A DNA stretch of 28,144 nt, taken from positions 1 through 28,144 of the forward strand of contig CALCUH010000024.1 of NCBI GenBank assembly GCA_937907165.1, written 5' to 3'. The notes beneath the pieces were generated by a model that made no database searches, was not told the origin of the DNA, and saw nothing but the letters and a program-made list of their open reading frames with translations. This DNA is from an uncultured Bacteroidales bacterium. Lineage in GTDB: Bacteria > Bacteroidota > Bacteroidia > Bacteroidales > Paludibacteraceae. The number at the start of each line of letters is the position of its first letter. Position 1 is the first letter of the stretch. The translations under genes and the position numbers were made by a program. Shown one piece after another: positions 1 through 9,158 of this stretch.

Positions 1-173
1 TTCAGGCCGGCCGTGAGTTGCGCGTGATTGTAGGTGCAGACAAGATTGACGATGCTCAGACCGAGCTGTTGAGCGGTGAGATTGCCAAAAAGATTCAGGA
101 TGAGATGACTTATCCGGGTCAGGTGAAGATCACGGTCATCCGTGAGACGAGGGCGGTAAGTTTCGCTAAATAA
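1..173 (+). CDS. rny: Ribonuclease Y, C-terminal end (partial)
   Basis: Only the last 56 codons are present; the frame begins at base 3 and ends at TAA 171-173. The peptide reads QAGRELRVIVGADKIDD near its start and ends in KITVIRETRAVSFAK, which I recognise as the conserved C-terminus of RNase Y. That enzyme is a membrane-anchored endoribonuclease with KH and HD domains that initiates mRNA decay. The KH and HD domains themselves lie outside the window, so the identification rests on the tail alone, but this tail (GQIKVTVIRETRA in relatives) is very characteristic. A terminator hairpin follows directly. Confidence 0.88.
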   Translation, partial: QAGRELRVIVGADKIDDAQTELLSGEIAKKIQDEMTYPGQVKITVIRETRAVSFAK

Positions 174-178
174 TCTAT

Positions 179-223
179 CGGTGGGGAAATGTCGGTTTTA
201 CGGCATTCCCCGCCGTTTTTTTT
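179..223 (+). terminator. Rho-independent terminator of rny
   Basis: A GC-rich stem formed by CGGTGGGGAAATG and CATTCCCCGCCG around a short T-rich loop is followed by eight T residues. It starts five bases after the rny stop codon. Confidence 0.85.
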
Positions 224-330
224 GTTTTCCCCTGTCGTTTGTCTTTATTTATGCATGTGTATCTTCACGTCCATTCGTTCGTAATCGTTATTTTTCTCAG
301 ACACTTATCTGCTAACCCACAAAGGTTTCT

Positions 331-365
331 TTAACTCTTAATTCTTAACTCTTAATTCTTAACTC
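331..365 (+). repeat. Five tandem TTAAYTC heptamers abutting a start codon
   Basis: The heptamers alternate TTAACTC and TTAATTC five times (331-337, 338-344, 345-351, 352-358, 359-365), giving an exact 14-base period. They are followed by TT and then the ATG of the exchanger gene at 368. The array occupies the place where a ribosome binding site would be, and no Shine-Dalgarno sequence is visible. It may act as an A/T-rich translation enhancer or as a slippage-prone spacer; the sequence alone does not decide. Confidence 0.9.
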
Positions 366-367
366 TT

Positions 368-1321
368 ATGTTGTCGAGCATATTGTGGATTCTTTTGGGT
401 TTTCTCCTCTTGATCAAAGGCGGTGATTATCTTGTGGACGGTTCCGTGGCGATCGCGCGTCGGGCGAAACTGAGTTCGATGGTAATTGGTATGACGGTGG
501 TCGGCTTCGGCACTTCGGCGCCGGAATTGCTGGTGAGCACCAACGCTGCGTTGGTGGGCAGTTCAGGCATTGCAGTGGGTAATGTGGTAGGTTCCAACAT
601 CGCCAATATAGCATTGATTCTTGGCGTCACTGCGTTGTTCGTTGTTTGTCGGACGGATAGTAAAACACTGAAAATAGATATGCCGTTCATGGTGCTCGCT
701 TCCGTCTTGCTGGCGGCGGTGGGTATGACAGGCACTATAAGTAGAGTTGCCGGCATCGTGGGAATCTTGATGCTCGTCGCTTTTATCGTGTGGCAAATCC
801 GTTCTTCCCGCAAAGATGCGTTGACGCAGAAGGAAGAGAATCCGCAGGAAAAGGCACCCATGGCGGTTGGTCTTGCCATTCCGGTGGTGATTATCTCTAT
901 CGTGGCGATGGTTTTCGGTGCGAGATTTTTGGTGAACGGTGCCCGTGAAATCGCTTTCTCCTTAGGTGTTTCCGAACGTGTCATCGGCTTGACGGTCGTG
1001 GCGGTGGGCACAAGTTTGCCTGAACTCTTTGCTTCTGTGATTTCCGCAAGGAGAGGGGAGACCGATATGGCGATAGGCAACATCATAGGAAGCGTTTCGT
1101 TCAATGTCTTGTGCGTAGTCGGTGTGAGTGCGGCCATCTCTCCGATTCATGGCTCCGATCAAGGTTTCATGATTGATTATATGCTGATGGTTCTCCTCGC
1201 ATTCCTCTTGTGGCTCTTCCTTGCCACGAAAAAGACGCTCGAGCGTTGGGAGGGTGGCGTTTTGCTCGCTATCTACATCGCTTATATCGTCTACATGGTG
1301 CTCGAATCGAAACCGTTTTAA
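368..1321 (+). CDS. CaCA-family sodium/calcium exchanger (YrbG-like)
   Basis: This 317-aa polytopic inner-membrane protein belongs to the Ca2+:cation antiporter family, which exchanges Ca2+ for Na+ or H+. It has the two inverted alpha-repeats of the family. The first, around residues 46-86, contains GFGTSAPELLVS and GNVVGSNIANIALILG. The second, near residues 210-255, contains AVGTSLPELFASV and GNIIGSVSFNVLCVVG. The acidic residues in both PEL motifs, which bind the cation, are kept. About ten hydrophobic segments are separated by a charged cytoplasmic loop near residues 145-165 (RSSRKDALTQKEENPQEK). The length is normal. It is monocistronic, with a terminator right after the stop. The true substrate, Ca2+ or another cation, cannot be told from sequence. 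Confidence 0.9.
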   Translation: MLSSILWILLGFLLLIKGGDYLVDGSVAIARRAKLSSMVIGMTVVGFGTSAPELLVSTNAALVGSSGIAVGNVVGSNIANIALILGVTALFVVCRTDSKTLKIDMPFMVLASVLLAAVGMTGTISRVAGIVGILMLVAFIVWQIRSSRKDALTQKEENPQEKAPMAVGLAIPVVIISIVAMVFGARFLVNGAREIAFSLGVSERVIGLTVVAVGTSLPELFASVISARRGETDMAIGNIIGSVSFNVLCVVGVSAAISPIHGSDQGFMIDYMLMVLLAFLLWLFLATKKTLERWEGGVLLAIYIAYIVYMVLESKPF

Positions 1322-1328
1322 CCATAGG

Positions 1329-1351
1329 ATAGGGCGTAAGCCCTATTTTTT
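1329..1351 (+). terminator. Terminator of the exchanger gene
   Basis: A perfect 7-bp stem, ATAGGGC with GCCCTAT around a GTAA loop, is followed by five T residues. It begins eight bases after the stop codon. Confidence 0.8.
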
Positions 1352-1493
1352 CCCGTTTTTTTGTTTTAATTCTTCATTCGTGATTGAATGTTCGTTGTGC
1401 ATGCGCTTGCCGTCCCGCATTCATTGCTATGTGGTTTTAGACTCGTACCCCTGATTCCTTGTTTTTTGTTTGCCTTTTAATCCCCGAAATCAT

Positions 1494-1524
1494 TTTGCGC
1501 ATCCGATTTTTTATCGTATTTTTG
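1494..1524 (+). promoter_or_regulatory. Bacteroidetes-type promoter for the giant T9SS protein
   Basis: TTTG at 1494-1497 (-33 box) and TATTTTTG at 1517-1524 (-7 box, full match to TAnnTTTG) are separated by 19 nt. The start codon at 1605 lies about 75 nt downstream of the expected transcription start. Confidence 0.65.
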
Positions 1525-1604
1525 CCTGCTTTCTGTATTTTACACGGAGGTAAGGGATATAGTGTTTATAGTATTAATAAGGGTAAAAAGAAATTTTATT
1601 GGTC

Positions 1605-4600
1605 ATGAAAAAACATTTATATACAACTTTGCTGCTGTTACTCGGGGTGGTAACAGGGGCGCTTTCGCAGAGTATGACGATTACTGGAGGAAATGATCAT
1701 GGTGTAATCATTTGTGCTGAAGGGTATTTGTATGCATGGGGTTCTAATGTTACAAGCACGATGCAAGGACCGTTGTTGGGTATCGATGAGAATCTGCCTG
1801 GTTACAATGACGCAAGTGTGTTTAAACCAATGCGTGTGAAGACAGAAGGCTTGCCATATAGTCCCGTTGGCGGATTGACGTTCCATCAGGTTACGGCTGG
1901 ATCTGGAGCTTTTAGTTTAGCATTAGCATGTAATACAATAGTTTACGCATGGGGTGAAAATGTAGGTGGATCATGCGGACAAGGTCCGAACTCGGGAAAT
2001 ATTATTCAATATCCAACCCCAGTTTTAAAAGGAGAAACCCCTGGATATAATCTTGATGGAACTGAAGGTGGCGATTATTTGGGAGGCGTTGTTTATGTTG
2101 CTGCAAATACAGTCTCTTCTTTTGCAATTCTGGATGATGGACGTGTTGTAGGTTGGGGTGGCGAACAGGCTAATAAGGACCCATTACCTTTGCTGAATTC
2201 AAAAGGACTTCCTGTATATATCAAGGGACCCGATGGAACAACGGATCTAAAGAATGTGACACATATTACAGGTGGTGACCATAATTGTTATTTTATGGTT
2301 GATGAGGATGGTGATGGCGCTGGTCGTCTTTATGCGATTGGCCCTTTAAATGGGAAGGGCGGTACTGCTGCACAACTTAAAGACATTGAAACCCCTGCAA
2401 ATGTTACTGTCCCTGTTGTTAAGGAAGATGGAACTCCATTAGATGATATTAGAATGTCTGCGGCGGCAGATCAAGGAGGTTATGCTGTAACTGGAGATGG
2501 TTATCTGTGGGGATGGGGTAATGCTGGTTGGGGAGGCTTGACTGGTTCAGGAACTTCTACGCCTCATAATTATGCAAAAAAAATTATTTCTGGAGAATAT
2601 AAGACCATTTCAAATGAGGAATATTTGACAGATGTGGTACAGGTTATTGGTGGTCGTGGATATGGTGCGGCAATTACAAAAGAAGGTTATTTGGTGTATT
2701 GGGGTGTGGCTGATAATGGGAAAGGAGAGACTATTGATGGAGGTGTAGCTCCTACAGATAATGCGACCATTCAAAAATACAATGTTAATAATCAGGGTGT
2801 TAAGCCTATATTGGCAAAGTATTGTGATGCTTCAGGTAAACCAGGTGAATTGGTTAAGGATGCGGTCAGTATTTCTCGTGGAGATAATTTCGGATTTATG
2901 ATTAATAGTAAAGACGAGTATTATGTTTGGGGAAAGAATACTTTGGGACAAGCGGGAACGGATAACAAAACCATCAGTGAATATAATTGTTTAACTAAGT
3001 TGAAAACAATTCCTTGTGATCCTCAAGATAATTGTCCTTCGGTTTTTATGTTAGATCGGAAAAAGTGTCCAGGAAAAGAAATTGAGTTGGATTGTGGTTT
3101 CGTTGTTCCTGTTGGTAAAGAAGATCGTTATTTCGTCACATGGAAGTTTAATGGAACAATTATGAATTCTTCAACCAAGGCTTCTTCTTCAGCGGAAAGA
3201 TCTGCGGATAAGTATAATAAGGCAACTATCCTTATTTCGGAGGCTGGAACTTATACGGTTGAGATTGAATATATTGGAGGAAATATCCCTTGTGATAAGT
3301 GCGAATTGGCTACTACGAGTTGTGTTGTTTCTGACATGCCTATGCCGATTGATCCAATTGAGACAGAAATGAACTGTGTGAATGGTGATGACAAAACAAC
3401 TCCCATGTCATCTGATGTCATCAAATTTGAGGCTGTTGTGAATGATGCATTTTACGATGCAAACCAATTGACAACATTTGCAATTTTCGCTACAGAGACA
3501 AGTACGGATACATTAGCGGTGGATTCAGCCATGGGAGCAGGTGGATCTTTGAAATATAGCGTAACTGGAGATAAAATTAAGGACATCAACAAAACAGATA
3601 CTATTTTCTACGTGTGGGCAGAGGATATTACACGACTTGAAACATCTTTGTTTGAAAAAAAGATGCCATCGACACTCGCTGAGACTAATGGATATAATCA
3701 TCAATATTACACACAGATTATATATTTGCCTTCATCTTCGGAACTTCAAAATTTTACGCTTTTTGCTAAATCTAATAAATCATCTGGTAGCTCTGAGTTT
3801 ACTGTTACTCCGGTAGTTTATAAAGCTGGGTCCATGGGAAATTCTGGCTACATAATGGATCCTACCCCGGTTTTCAGAGGAAAAGCCCAATCGTTTGAAC
3901 TCGATTATGATGAAGATGTGAAAGCATGTGTTGTTGATTGTAATTTTTCATTGCAGGCTAATTCAGTTAGGGGTACCGAATATGTCCTTGGTATGGAGTA
4001 TGTTTGTGCTGCTAATGATGTGATTTTATATACTGAAAGTTTGAATCTTGGTAACGGCAACTATTTTTATGCAAACCCTCGTCTTGATTCTAAAGGATTT
4101 GGAATAAAGGCTACTGGTTCAACGTCAGGACTGCCAACTCCTCCAGAAAATAGGGTGAATCAAGGTTCTATAAATCCATTTTGGAATATTACTTTCGGTA
4201 AAATGACCGACTACACTTGTGGTCGTATCCAATTGCCCGCTAAACAAGGCTGCCCTCCATGTGATAAACCCGATGATTGGGAAAATATCCTCCTCGAAGT
4301 GGATGGCGCAAAACGGGTGAAGGATACCATCTATTTGTGCGAGGAGAGCGCAGAGTCTAAGTTGAGTGTCTCCGGTATCAAGAAGACGGACGTCGATTTT
4401 GATGTCTTGTGGTTCCTTGATAAAAAAGGTTTGGATGCTGATGCTTTGCAACTTGATGAGAAGGTGAGCGCTTCCAACCTTACCAAAGCTTCTATCAAGT
4501 GGAGCGCCGCTAAGGAGGGTACCGTTGAAAAGTATATCATGAGAATCCGCGACAATGCTCATGTCACTTCGAGTGATTGTTATGTGGAGGATTCTATTTA

Positions 4601-7600
4601 TGTGAAATATAATGAGAAGCCTGTTGTTCCGACCATCGAGATTCCTGCCTTCTGTCAGGGTTTGACCGACGACGCTGTCAGAACTTATCTCTCAACTAAC
4701 TTGACAACGTTGTTGACGGGATTGAGCGCCGATATCAAGGATCCTTCCGCATCCGCTGTTACTGTGGCCGGTTTGGAGGCCTCCTTCAACACGCTTCCAG
4801 AGGGCAAGAACACGTACGAGATTACGGTGACTGACGATAAGACGAAATGTGTCAGCGAACCCGGCTCGTTCGATGTGACGGTGAAGGCCATTCCTGACGC
4901 TCCTGCGACCGAGAACATCAGCTTCCCAGTCTCAGAAGACGTCGCTACCAAGACGGTGGAGGGCGGCGTTCCTGTGTTGCCTGCGGGTACTCTCCATTGG
5001 TACAGCAACAAGACGGACTATCCGAACAACCCGTCGACGACCGTTCCTTCCGTTCCAGTGAAGGACGCTACTCCTGACGGACAGCCATACGTGTTCTATG
5101 TCTCACAGAACGTGGACGGTTGCGAGAGTGACACCGCGAGGTTCAACGTCGAGGTGAACGACTCCAAGAAACCGGATGTGCGCGATACGTCCATCTGTGT
5201 CTATACGGACGAGACGAATCCAAACCCGAGCGTCGACCTCACCACGTTGGTGACACCTGGCGATCCTGATCTTCCGGGCACGACCTTCTCTTTGAACTGG
5301 TATACCGATCCTACGGCTGCCAAGAAGACAGGTTCCGCTACCGCACCGGTGGTTGACTACAAGAAGACGGGCGAACAGACATTCTATGTGAGCCAGACCA
5401 ACGAGGATCTTCCGACCAAGCCGGAGAGCGGCAAGGCGATGATCACCGTCAAAGTCTATAAGGCTAAGAAATTAAGTGACGTTCCGACCGACAACTATTG
5501 CTGGGACGAGATGAACCCGTCTCAGTTGGTTCAGTACTACGAGGAGGGCACTTCTTATGAGACCGCCACTGACCTGAAATGGTTCCTCAACGGTTTTGAA
5601 TGGAATAAGGCCCAAGCTCCCGAGATGACGACCAATGACACTACATACGTGTTCAAGGGTGTCCAATATTATACGATCGCGGACCAGATGACAGGCGCCG
5701 TGTTGGAGACTTGCGTGAGCGACACGACCGATTATGTTGTCAATGTCTCGTACACATCCCCTGCGAACGATGCTTCGATCGCCTATATAGCAGCGGAGGT
5801 AGGCGGAGACGGGGTGACGTTCCCGGCACTCGACACGAAGGACGAGTGGAGCGAGGATCCGGACTACACTTACTACTACAGACTGAAGGGCGAGAGTGCC
5901 TTCACGACCACCGTTCCTCAACCTAAGTGCGATGTCTCCACGTTGAACGGTAACACGGTACAGTACGTTTATGAAGTTTACCGTGTGAAGAAGAACGCCT
6001 TGAAGGAGTGCCCTAGCAAGATGAGTAATATCACCGTGTCCATCAGCGACGCGATGCCTCCTAAGGTGAAGGACTACCACTATTGCGAGGGATCCACCAT
6101 CGAGGACCTCGAGGCTACCATCCAGCCGATCAGCGGAAAGACAGAGGTCAACTACTCTTTGTACTGGTATAAGAACAGGCCAAGCAATACGACGGACGCT
6201 CCCGATTTAAAGAGCCCGACCTATCCGATGAACGGCGAGGTCGCGACGGTCAACGCCGACGGAACTATCAAGTCAACGACCTACTTCGTGGCACAACACG
6301 ATGAGGAGACCGACGCGACGAGTGCCGCTGTAGAGGTCCACGTCGTTGTCTATCCGAAACCTATCCTGCTGATCACGGATCCTGCCGCCACTTGCGGTAG
6401 CGACAACGACTTTGTGGATATAGAGGGCACTTGGGTTGCCACCAACACGAGCGAGCGTGTGACCGCCACTTATAGCGCCGACGTTCCGAACATGGTCGAG
6501 GAGAGCGGTACGTATCAGATCCACGGAACATATAACATTCCTACCACGCCATTCACGGGCGCCAATTTGGTGGAGGCCGTTGACGAGACGTGCGTCGGAA
6601 ACGATTTCGACGTGAATGTTGAGGTGAACTATTTGACGGTTCCTACCATCGGAAGCATCACCACCATCTGCCCTGGTAAAGAAATCGGACTGAAGGCAAC
6701 GGCTACCAGCACCGATCCGGGCGACGCATCGATCACTTACCAATGGGCCGGGGCTAGCCACGATGCCGGCGACACGACTACCGTAATCGCCTCAGAAGAG
6801 ACGGGCTTCAACCATACCTTTTCGGTGTTGGCGACAGCGGGCGCATGCTCTTACACCTCTTCCGAATACACGGTTACCGTCGGAGACGGACCTGTCACGG
6901 GTAAGATTCTGTTCACGGAGTCGGAGAATGAAGACGACACCTATAAGACGATCAAGGACTTCACGGGCGACATCAACAGCCGCATCTATTATAGCTGCGG
7001 TGGTGGTCTCACCATCACTTCCAACTTGGACAAGACAGAGGGCGAGTTCGAATGGTTCTGTGACGACACGAAAGTGGGAACGGGTGACAATATCACCATC
7101 GACGCGACCACGGCTTACAGCGATAAGATTTATACTGTCAAATATGTGAACGATTGTGAGACTCAGACATCCTTCAGGGTCATCACCGTTCCGTTGGAGG
7201 TTTCTTATGTGGGTCCTGACACGACCGTCGTCCGTTGCGAGGGTGAGGTGTTCGTGACTCAGGTTAACGTGAAATGCCAGGAGATCACTCCGAAAATCCA
7301 TTGGTACAGGGGAACCACTCCGCTAGAAACGAAGGACGCCAACACGACGACGGTGAACGATTACTCTATCGAGGCCGTCAGAAAATCTGATGAGGGCGAT
7401 TATAACTGCGTTGTGACGAACAGAGGATGTAAGGCGATGGCCGATGCGGACAAACTGATCGTCCATCCAAATGTGAAGGCCATGATAGACGAAGGTCCTA
7501 TCATCGTACAACGCCACGAGAGCCAGACATTAGTACTCGACATCAGTTCGCCTGCCGACGGGCAATTGAGGGAAATCTCATGGAAGCGCGATGGCCAGGA

Positions 7601-9029
7601 GGTTCAATTCGGAGGCGACGCTCAATATACCGAGACGGATGTAGTTGCCGACCACGAATACTTCATCACGTTGAACGATCCGGACTATTGTGGTACTGCG
7701 GTGACCACCACCATCTATGTGGACGCTCAGTTGCAGCTGGTCGCAAACGTGAAGGATACCATCTGTTTGGGCGAGTCAGAGCCCCTTACGATAGATACGA
7801 CCGGAACAGGTTTGTTCCGTTCCAATAAGCCGGTCGAGTTGAAGATCACTTCAGACATCGCCGGCATCACGCAGGACGTGTCCGCCGGATTGAAACGCGA
7901 CGGCAACAAACTGGTCTTGGATGTCAGTCCGTCAGACCATGCAAGTTACCATATTCGCTTCACATACGGAGACCAACCGGGCGACCAATTCCGCGACACG
8001 ACGCTCTACGTCTATGTTATCCCGGCTATCTCCATGGATACACCAGAGCCGGTGACCCTCTGCGAAGGCGAGGAGACGAAACTCACGGTTCAGAATGTCT
8101 CCCCTCAAGGAACCACGGTTTCATGGTTCAAAGACCCGACCATCCTTTCGGCTACAGAGGACTCTCTCGAGGTCACGGTCGCTCCAAAGTACGACTCCTT
8201 GAAGGGAGAGTACCATCAGTATCGTTACACCTACTTGGCGTTGGCATACAATAAGGCCTGCGGTAAGACGAAGGAATATCCGATCTATGTGAACGTCGAT
8301 GAGCCGATCAAGGGCGAGATGGAGGGAATCCCAGTCATTTGCGACGGTTTCGAGTCATATGTCGACGCCGCTAGTTTCGATGCGACGACTTACTCCTGGA
8401 GTAACTCTGACGGTGAGCAGTTGGGTTCAGAGACCCGCATCATGCAGAGCCCGACCCACTCGATGACTTATACGGTCGACATGACTCGCGGAACTTGTAC
8501 TTCCAAGGTTAATTATGTGGTAGAGGTCAAGAGCCTTCCTGTCATCCTCGAAATCGACTCGGTTGGTTACCATAGCCGTGATGTCGTGCTCGAAACAGGT
8601 GCGGGTGAAGCGCCTTACATGATTTGGATCGACAAGACTGAGGATAACGCCTCTACGGCGACCCACTTCGATAATATAGTCTTTGGTACTCATACGATGC
8701 ACGTGAGGGATGTGAACGGTTGCGAGACTTCTCGTATTTTCCAATTGGATCCTCCGGAGCTTACTATACCAGTTTACTTCTCTCCTAATGGTGATGATAT
8801 CCATGAGAATTGGATTATTCCTGGTGTCGCAGAAGTCTATCCGAATGCGGTGGTTACGATTTTCGATCGCTATGGTAAGGTATTGGTTCAATTCCTCGGA
8901 GCTGATGCGGAAGGTTGGGATGGTACTTATAATGGTAACCCATTACCTGCTACCGATTATTGGTATCAAATTGACATCGAGGAAATCAACAGACAGTATA
9001 TTGGCCATTTTACTTTGATTCGTAGATAA
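1605..9029 (+). CDS. Giant RCC1/Ig-like repeat surface protein with T9SS type B sorting domain
   Basis: This 2474-aa secreted protein starts at ATG 1605; a TTG two codons upstream is less likely because the MKKHLYTTLLLLLG signal peptide begins here. Residues 25-460 carry about six RCC1/BLIP-II-like propeller repeats, marked by YAWGSN, YAWGENVGGSCGQG, WGWGNAGWGGLTGSG, YWGVADNGKGE and VWGKNTLGQAG. Residues 475-590 form an Ig-like domain, followed by an unassigned region to about 860. Residues 865-2390 are a long series of Ig/PKD-like domains with repeated CxGxE and WY/WF motifs. The last ~85 residues (YFSPNGDDIHENW, VTIFDRYGKVL, GWDGTYNGNPLPATDYWY, GHFTLIRR) are a gliding-motility type (CHU_C) sorting domain, so export through the outer membrane by T9SS is expected. 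Likely a cell-surface adhesin or scaffold; the ligand is unknown. The 5' third is A+T-rich compared with the rest. Confidence 0.88.
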   Translation: MKKHLYTTLLLLLGVVTGALSQSMTITGGNDHGVIICAEGYLYAWGSNVTSTMQGPLLGIDENLPGYNDASVFKPMRVKTEGLPYSPVGGLTFHQVTAGSGAFSLALACNTIVYAWGENVGGSCGQGPNSGNIIQYPTPVLKGETPGYNLDGTEGGDYLGGVVYVAANTVSSFAILDDGRVVGWGGEQANKDPLPLLNSKGLPVYIKGPDGTTDLKNVTHITGGDHNCYFMVDEDGDGAGRLYAIGPLNGKGGTAAQLKDIETPANVTVPVVKEDGTPLDDIRMSAAADQGGYAVTGDGYLWGWGNAGWGGLTGSGTSTPHNYAKKIISGEYKTISNEEYLTDVVQVIGGRGYGAAITKEGYLVYWGVADNGKGETIDGGVAPTDNATIQKYNVNNQGVKPILAKYCDASGKPGELVKDAVSISRGDNFGFMINSKDEYYVWGKNTLGQAGTDNKTISEYNCLTKLKTIPCDPQDNCPSVFMLDRKKCPGKEIELDCGFVVPVGKEDRYFVTWKFNGTIMNSSTKASSSAERSADKYNKATILISEAGTYTVEIEYIGGNIPCDKCELATTSCVVSDMPMPIDPIETEMNCVNGDDKTTPMSSDVIKFEAVVNDAFYDANQLTTFAIFATETSTDTLAVDSAMGAGGSLKYSVTGDKIKDINKTDTIFYVWAEDITRLETSLFEKKMPSTLAETNGYNHQYYTQIIYLPSSSELQNFTLFAKSNKSSGSSEFTVTPVVYKAGSMGNSGYIMDPTPVFRGKAQSFELDYDEDVKACVVDCNFSLQANSVRGTEYVLGMEYVCAANDVILYTESLNLGNGNYFYANPRLDSKGFGIKATGSTSGLPTPPENRVNQGSINPFWNITFGKMTDYTCGRIQLPAKQGCPPCDKPDDWENILLEVDGAKRVKDTIYLCEESAESKLSVSGIKKTDVDFDVLWFLDKKGLDADALQLDEKVSASNLTKASIKWSAAKEGTVEKYIMRIRDNAHVTSSDCYVEDSIYVKYNEKPVVPTIEIPAFCQGLTDDAVRTYLSTNLTTLLTGLSADIKDPSASAVTVAGLEASFNTLPEGKNTYEITVTDDKTKCVSEPGSFDVTVKAIPDAPATENISFPVSEDVATKTVEGGVPVLPAGTLHWYSNKTDYPNNPSTTVPSVPVKDATPDGQPYVFYVSQNVDGCESDTARFNVEVNDSKKPDVRDTSICVYTDETNPNPSVDLTTLVTPGDPDLPGTTFSLNWYTDPTAAKKTGSATAPVVDYKKTGEQTFYVSQTNEDLPTKPESGKAMITVKVYKAKKLSDVPTDNYCWDEMNPSQLVQYYEEGTSYETATDLKWFLNGFEWNKAQAPEMTTNDTTYVFKGVQYYTIADQMTGAVLETCVSDTTDYVVNVSYTSPANDASIAYIAAEVGGDGVTFPALDTKDEWSEDPDYTYYYRLKGESAFTTTVPQPKCDVSTLNGNTVQYVYEVYRVKKNALKECPSKMSNITVSISDAMPPKVKDYHYCEGSTIEDLEATIQPISGKTEVNYSLYWYKNRPSNTTDAPDLKSPTYPMNGEVATVNADGTIKSTTYFVAQHDEETDATSAAVEVHVVVYPKPILLITDPAATCGSDNDFVDIEGTWVATNTSERVTATYSADVPNMVEESGTYQIHGTYNIPTTPFTGANLVEAVDETCVGNDFDVNVEVNYLTVPTIGSITTICPGKEIGLKATATSTDPGDASITYQWAGASHDAGDTTTVIASEETGFNHTFSVLATAGACSYTSSEYTVTVGDGPVTGKILFTESENEDDTYKTIKDFTGDINSRIYYSCGGGLTITSNLDKTEGEFEWFCDDTKVGTGDNITIDATTAYSDKIYTVKYVNDCETQTSFRVITVPLEVSYVGPDTTVVRCEGEVFVTQVNVKCQEITPKIHWYRGTTPLETKDANTTTVNDYSIEAVRKSDEGDYNCVVTNRGCKAMADADKLIVHPNVKAMIDEGPIIVQRHESQTLVLDISSPADGQLREISWKRDGQEVQFGGDAQYTETDVVADHEYFITLNDPDYCGTAVTTTIYVDAQLQLVANVKDTICLGESEPLTIDTTGTGLFRSNKPVELKITSDIAGITQDVSAGLKRDGNKLVLDVSPSDHASYHIRFTYGDQPGDQFRDTTLYVYVIPAISMDTPEPVTLCEGEETKLTVQNVSPQGTTVSWFKDPTILSATEDSLEVTVAPKYDSLKGEYHQYRYTYLALAYNKACGKTKEYPIYVNVDEPIKGEMEGIPVICDGFESYVDAASFDATTYSWSNSDGEQLGSETRIMQSPTHSMTYTVDMTRGTCTSKVNYVVEVKSLPVILEIDSVGYHSRDVVLETGAGEAPYMIWIDKTEDNASTATHFDNIVFGTHTMHVRDVNGCETSRIFQLDPPELTIPVYFSPNGDDIHENWIIPGVAEVYPNAVVTIFDRYGKVLVQFLGADAEGWDGTYNGNPLPATDYWYQIDIEEINRQYIGHFTLIRR

Positions 9030-9047
9030 TTAGTCTGAAAATAAAAC

Positions 9048-9091
9048 AAAGAAGCGGAATCAGATTTTTTTTTCTGGTTCCGCTTCTTTTT
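9048..9091 (+). terminator. Strong hairpin terminator, probably bidirectional
   Basis: A 17-bp stem with one wobble pair (AAAGAAGCGGAATCAGA at 9048-9064 with its complement at 9073-9089) has an eight-T loop and a T run ending at 9091. It lies between two convergent genes, and A-rich sequence on its left side would also serve the minus strand. Confidence 0.85.
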
Positions 9092-9158
9092 AATTAGAAG
9101 TTATTTAAATAAACATTCTCTGGTTTCGTGTTTGATAAGTTTGATTAAGGCAAAAAAC

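Noticed and set aside
331..365. CRISPR-like array
   Set aside because: Seven-base units with no unique spacers; it is a simple tandem repeat.
427..1137. Open frame of 236 codons antisense to the exchanger gene
   Set aside because: No family resemblance; the plus-strand gene has complete CaCA motifs.
1599..9029. Insertion or mobile element as the source of the composition change in the giant gene
   Set aside because: No transposase, terminal inverted repeats or target duplication at the edges of the A+T-rich part; recombination between homologous modules is simpler.
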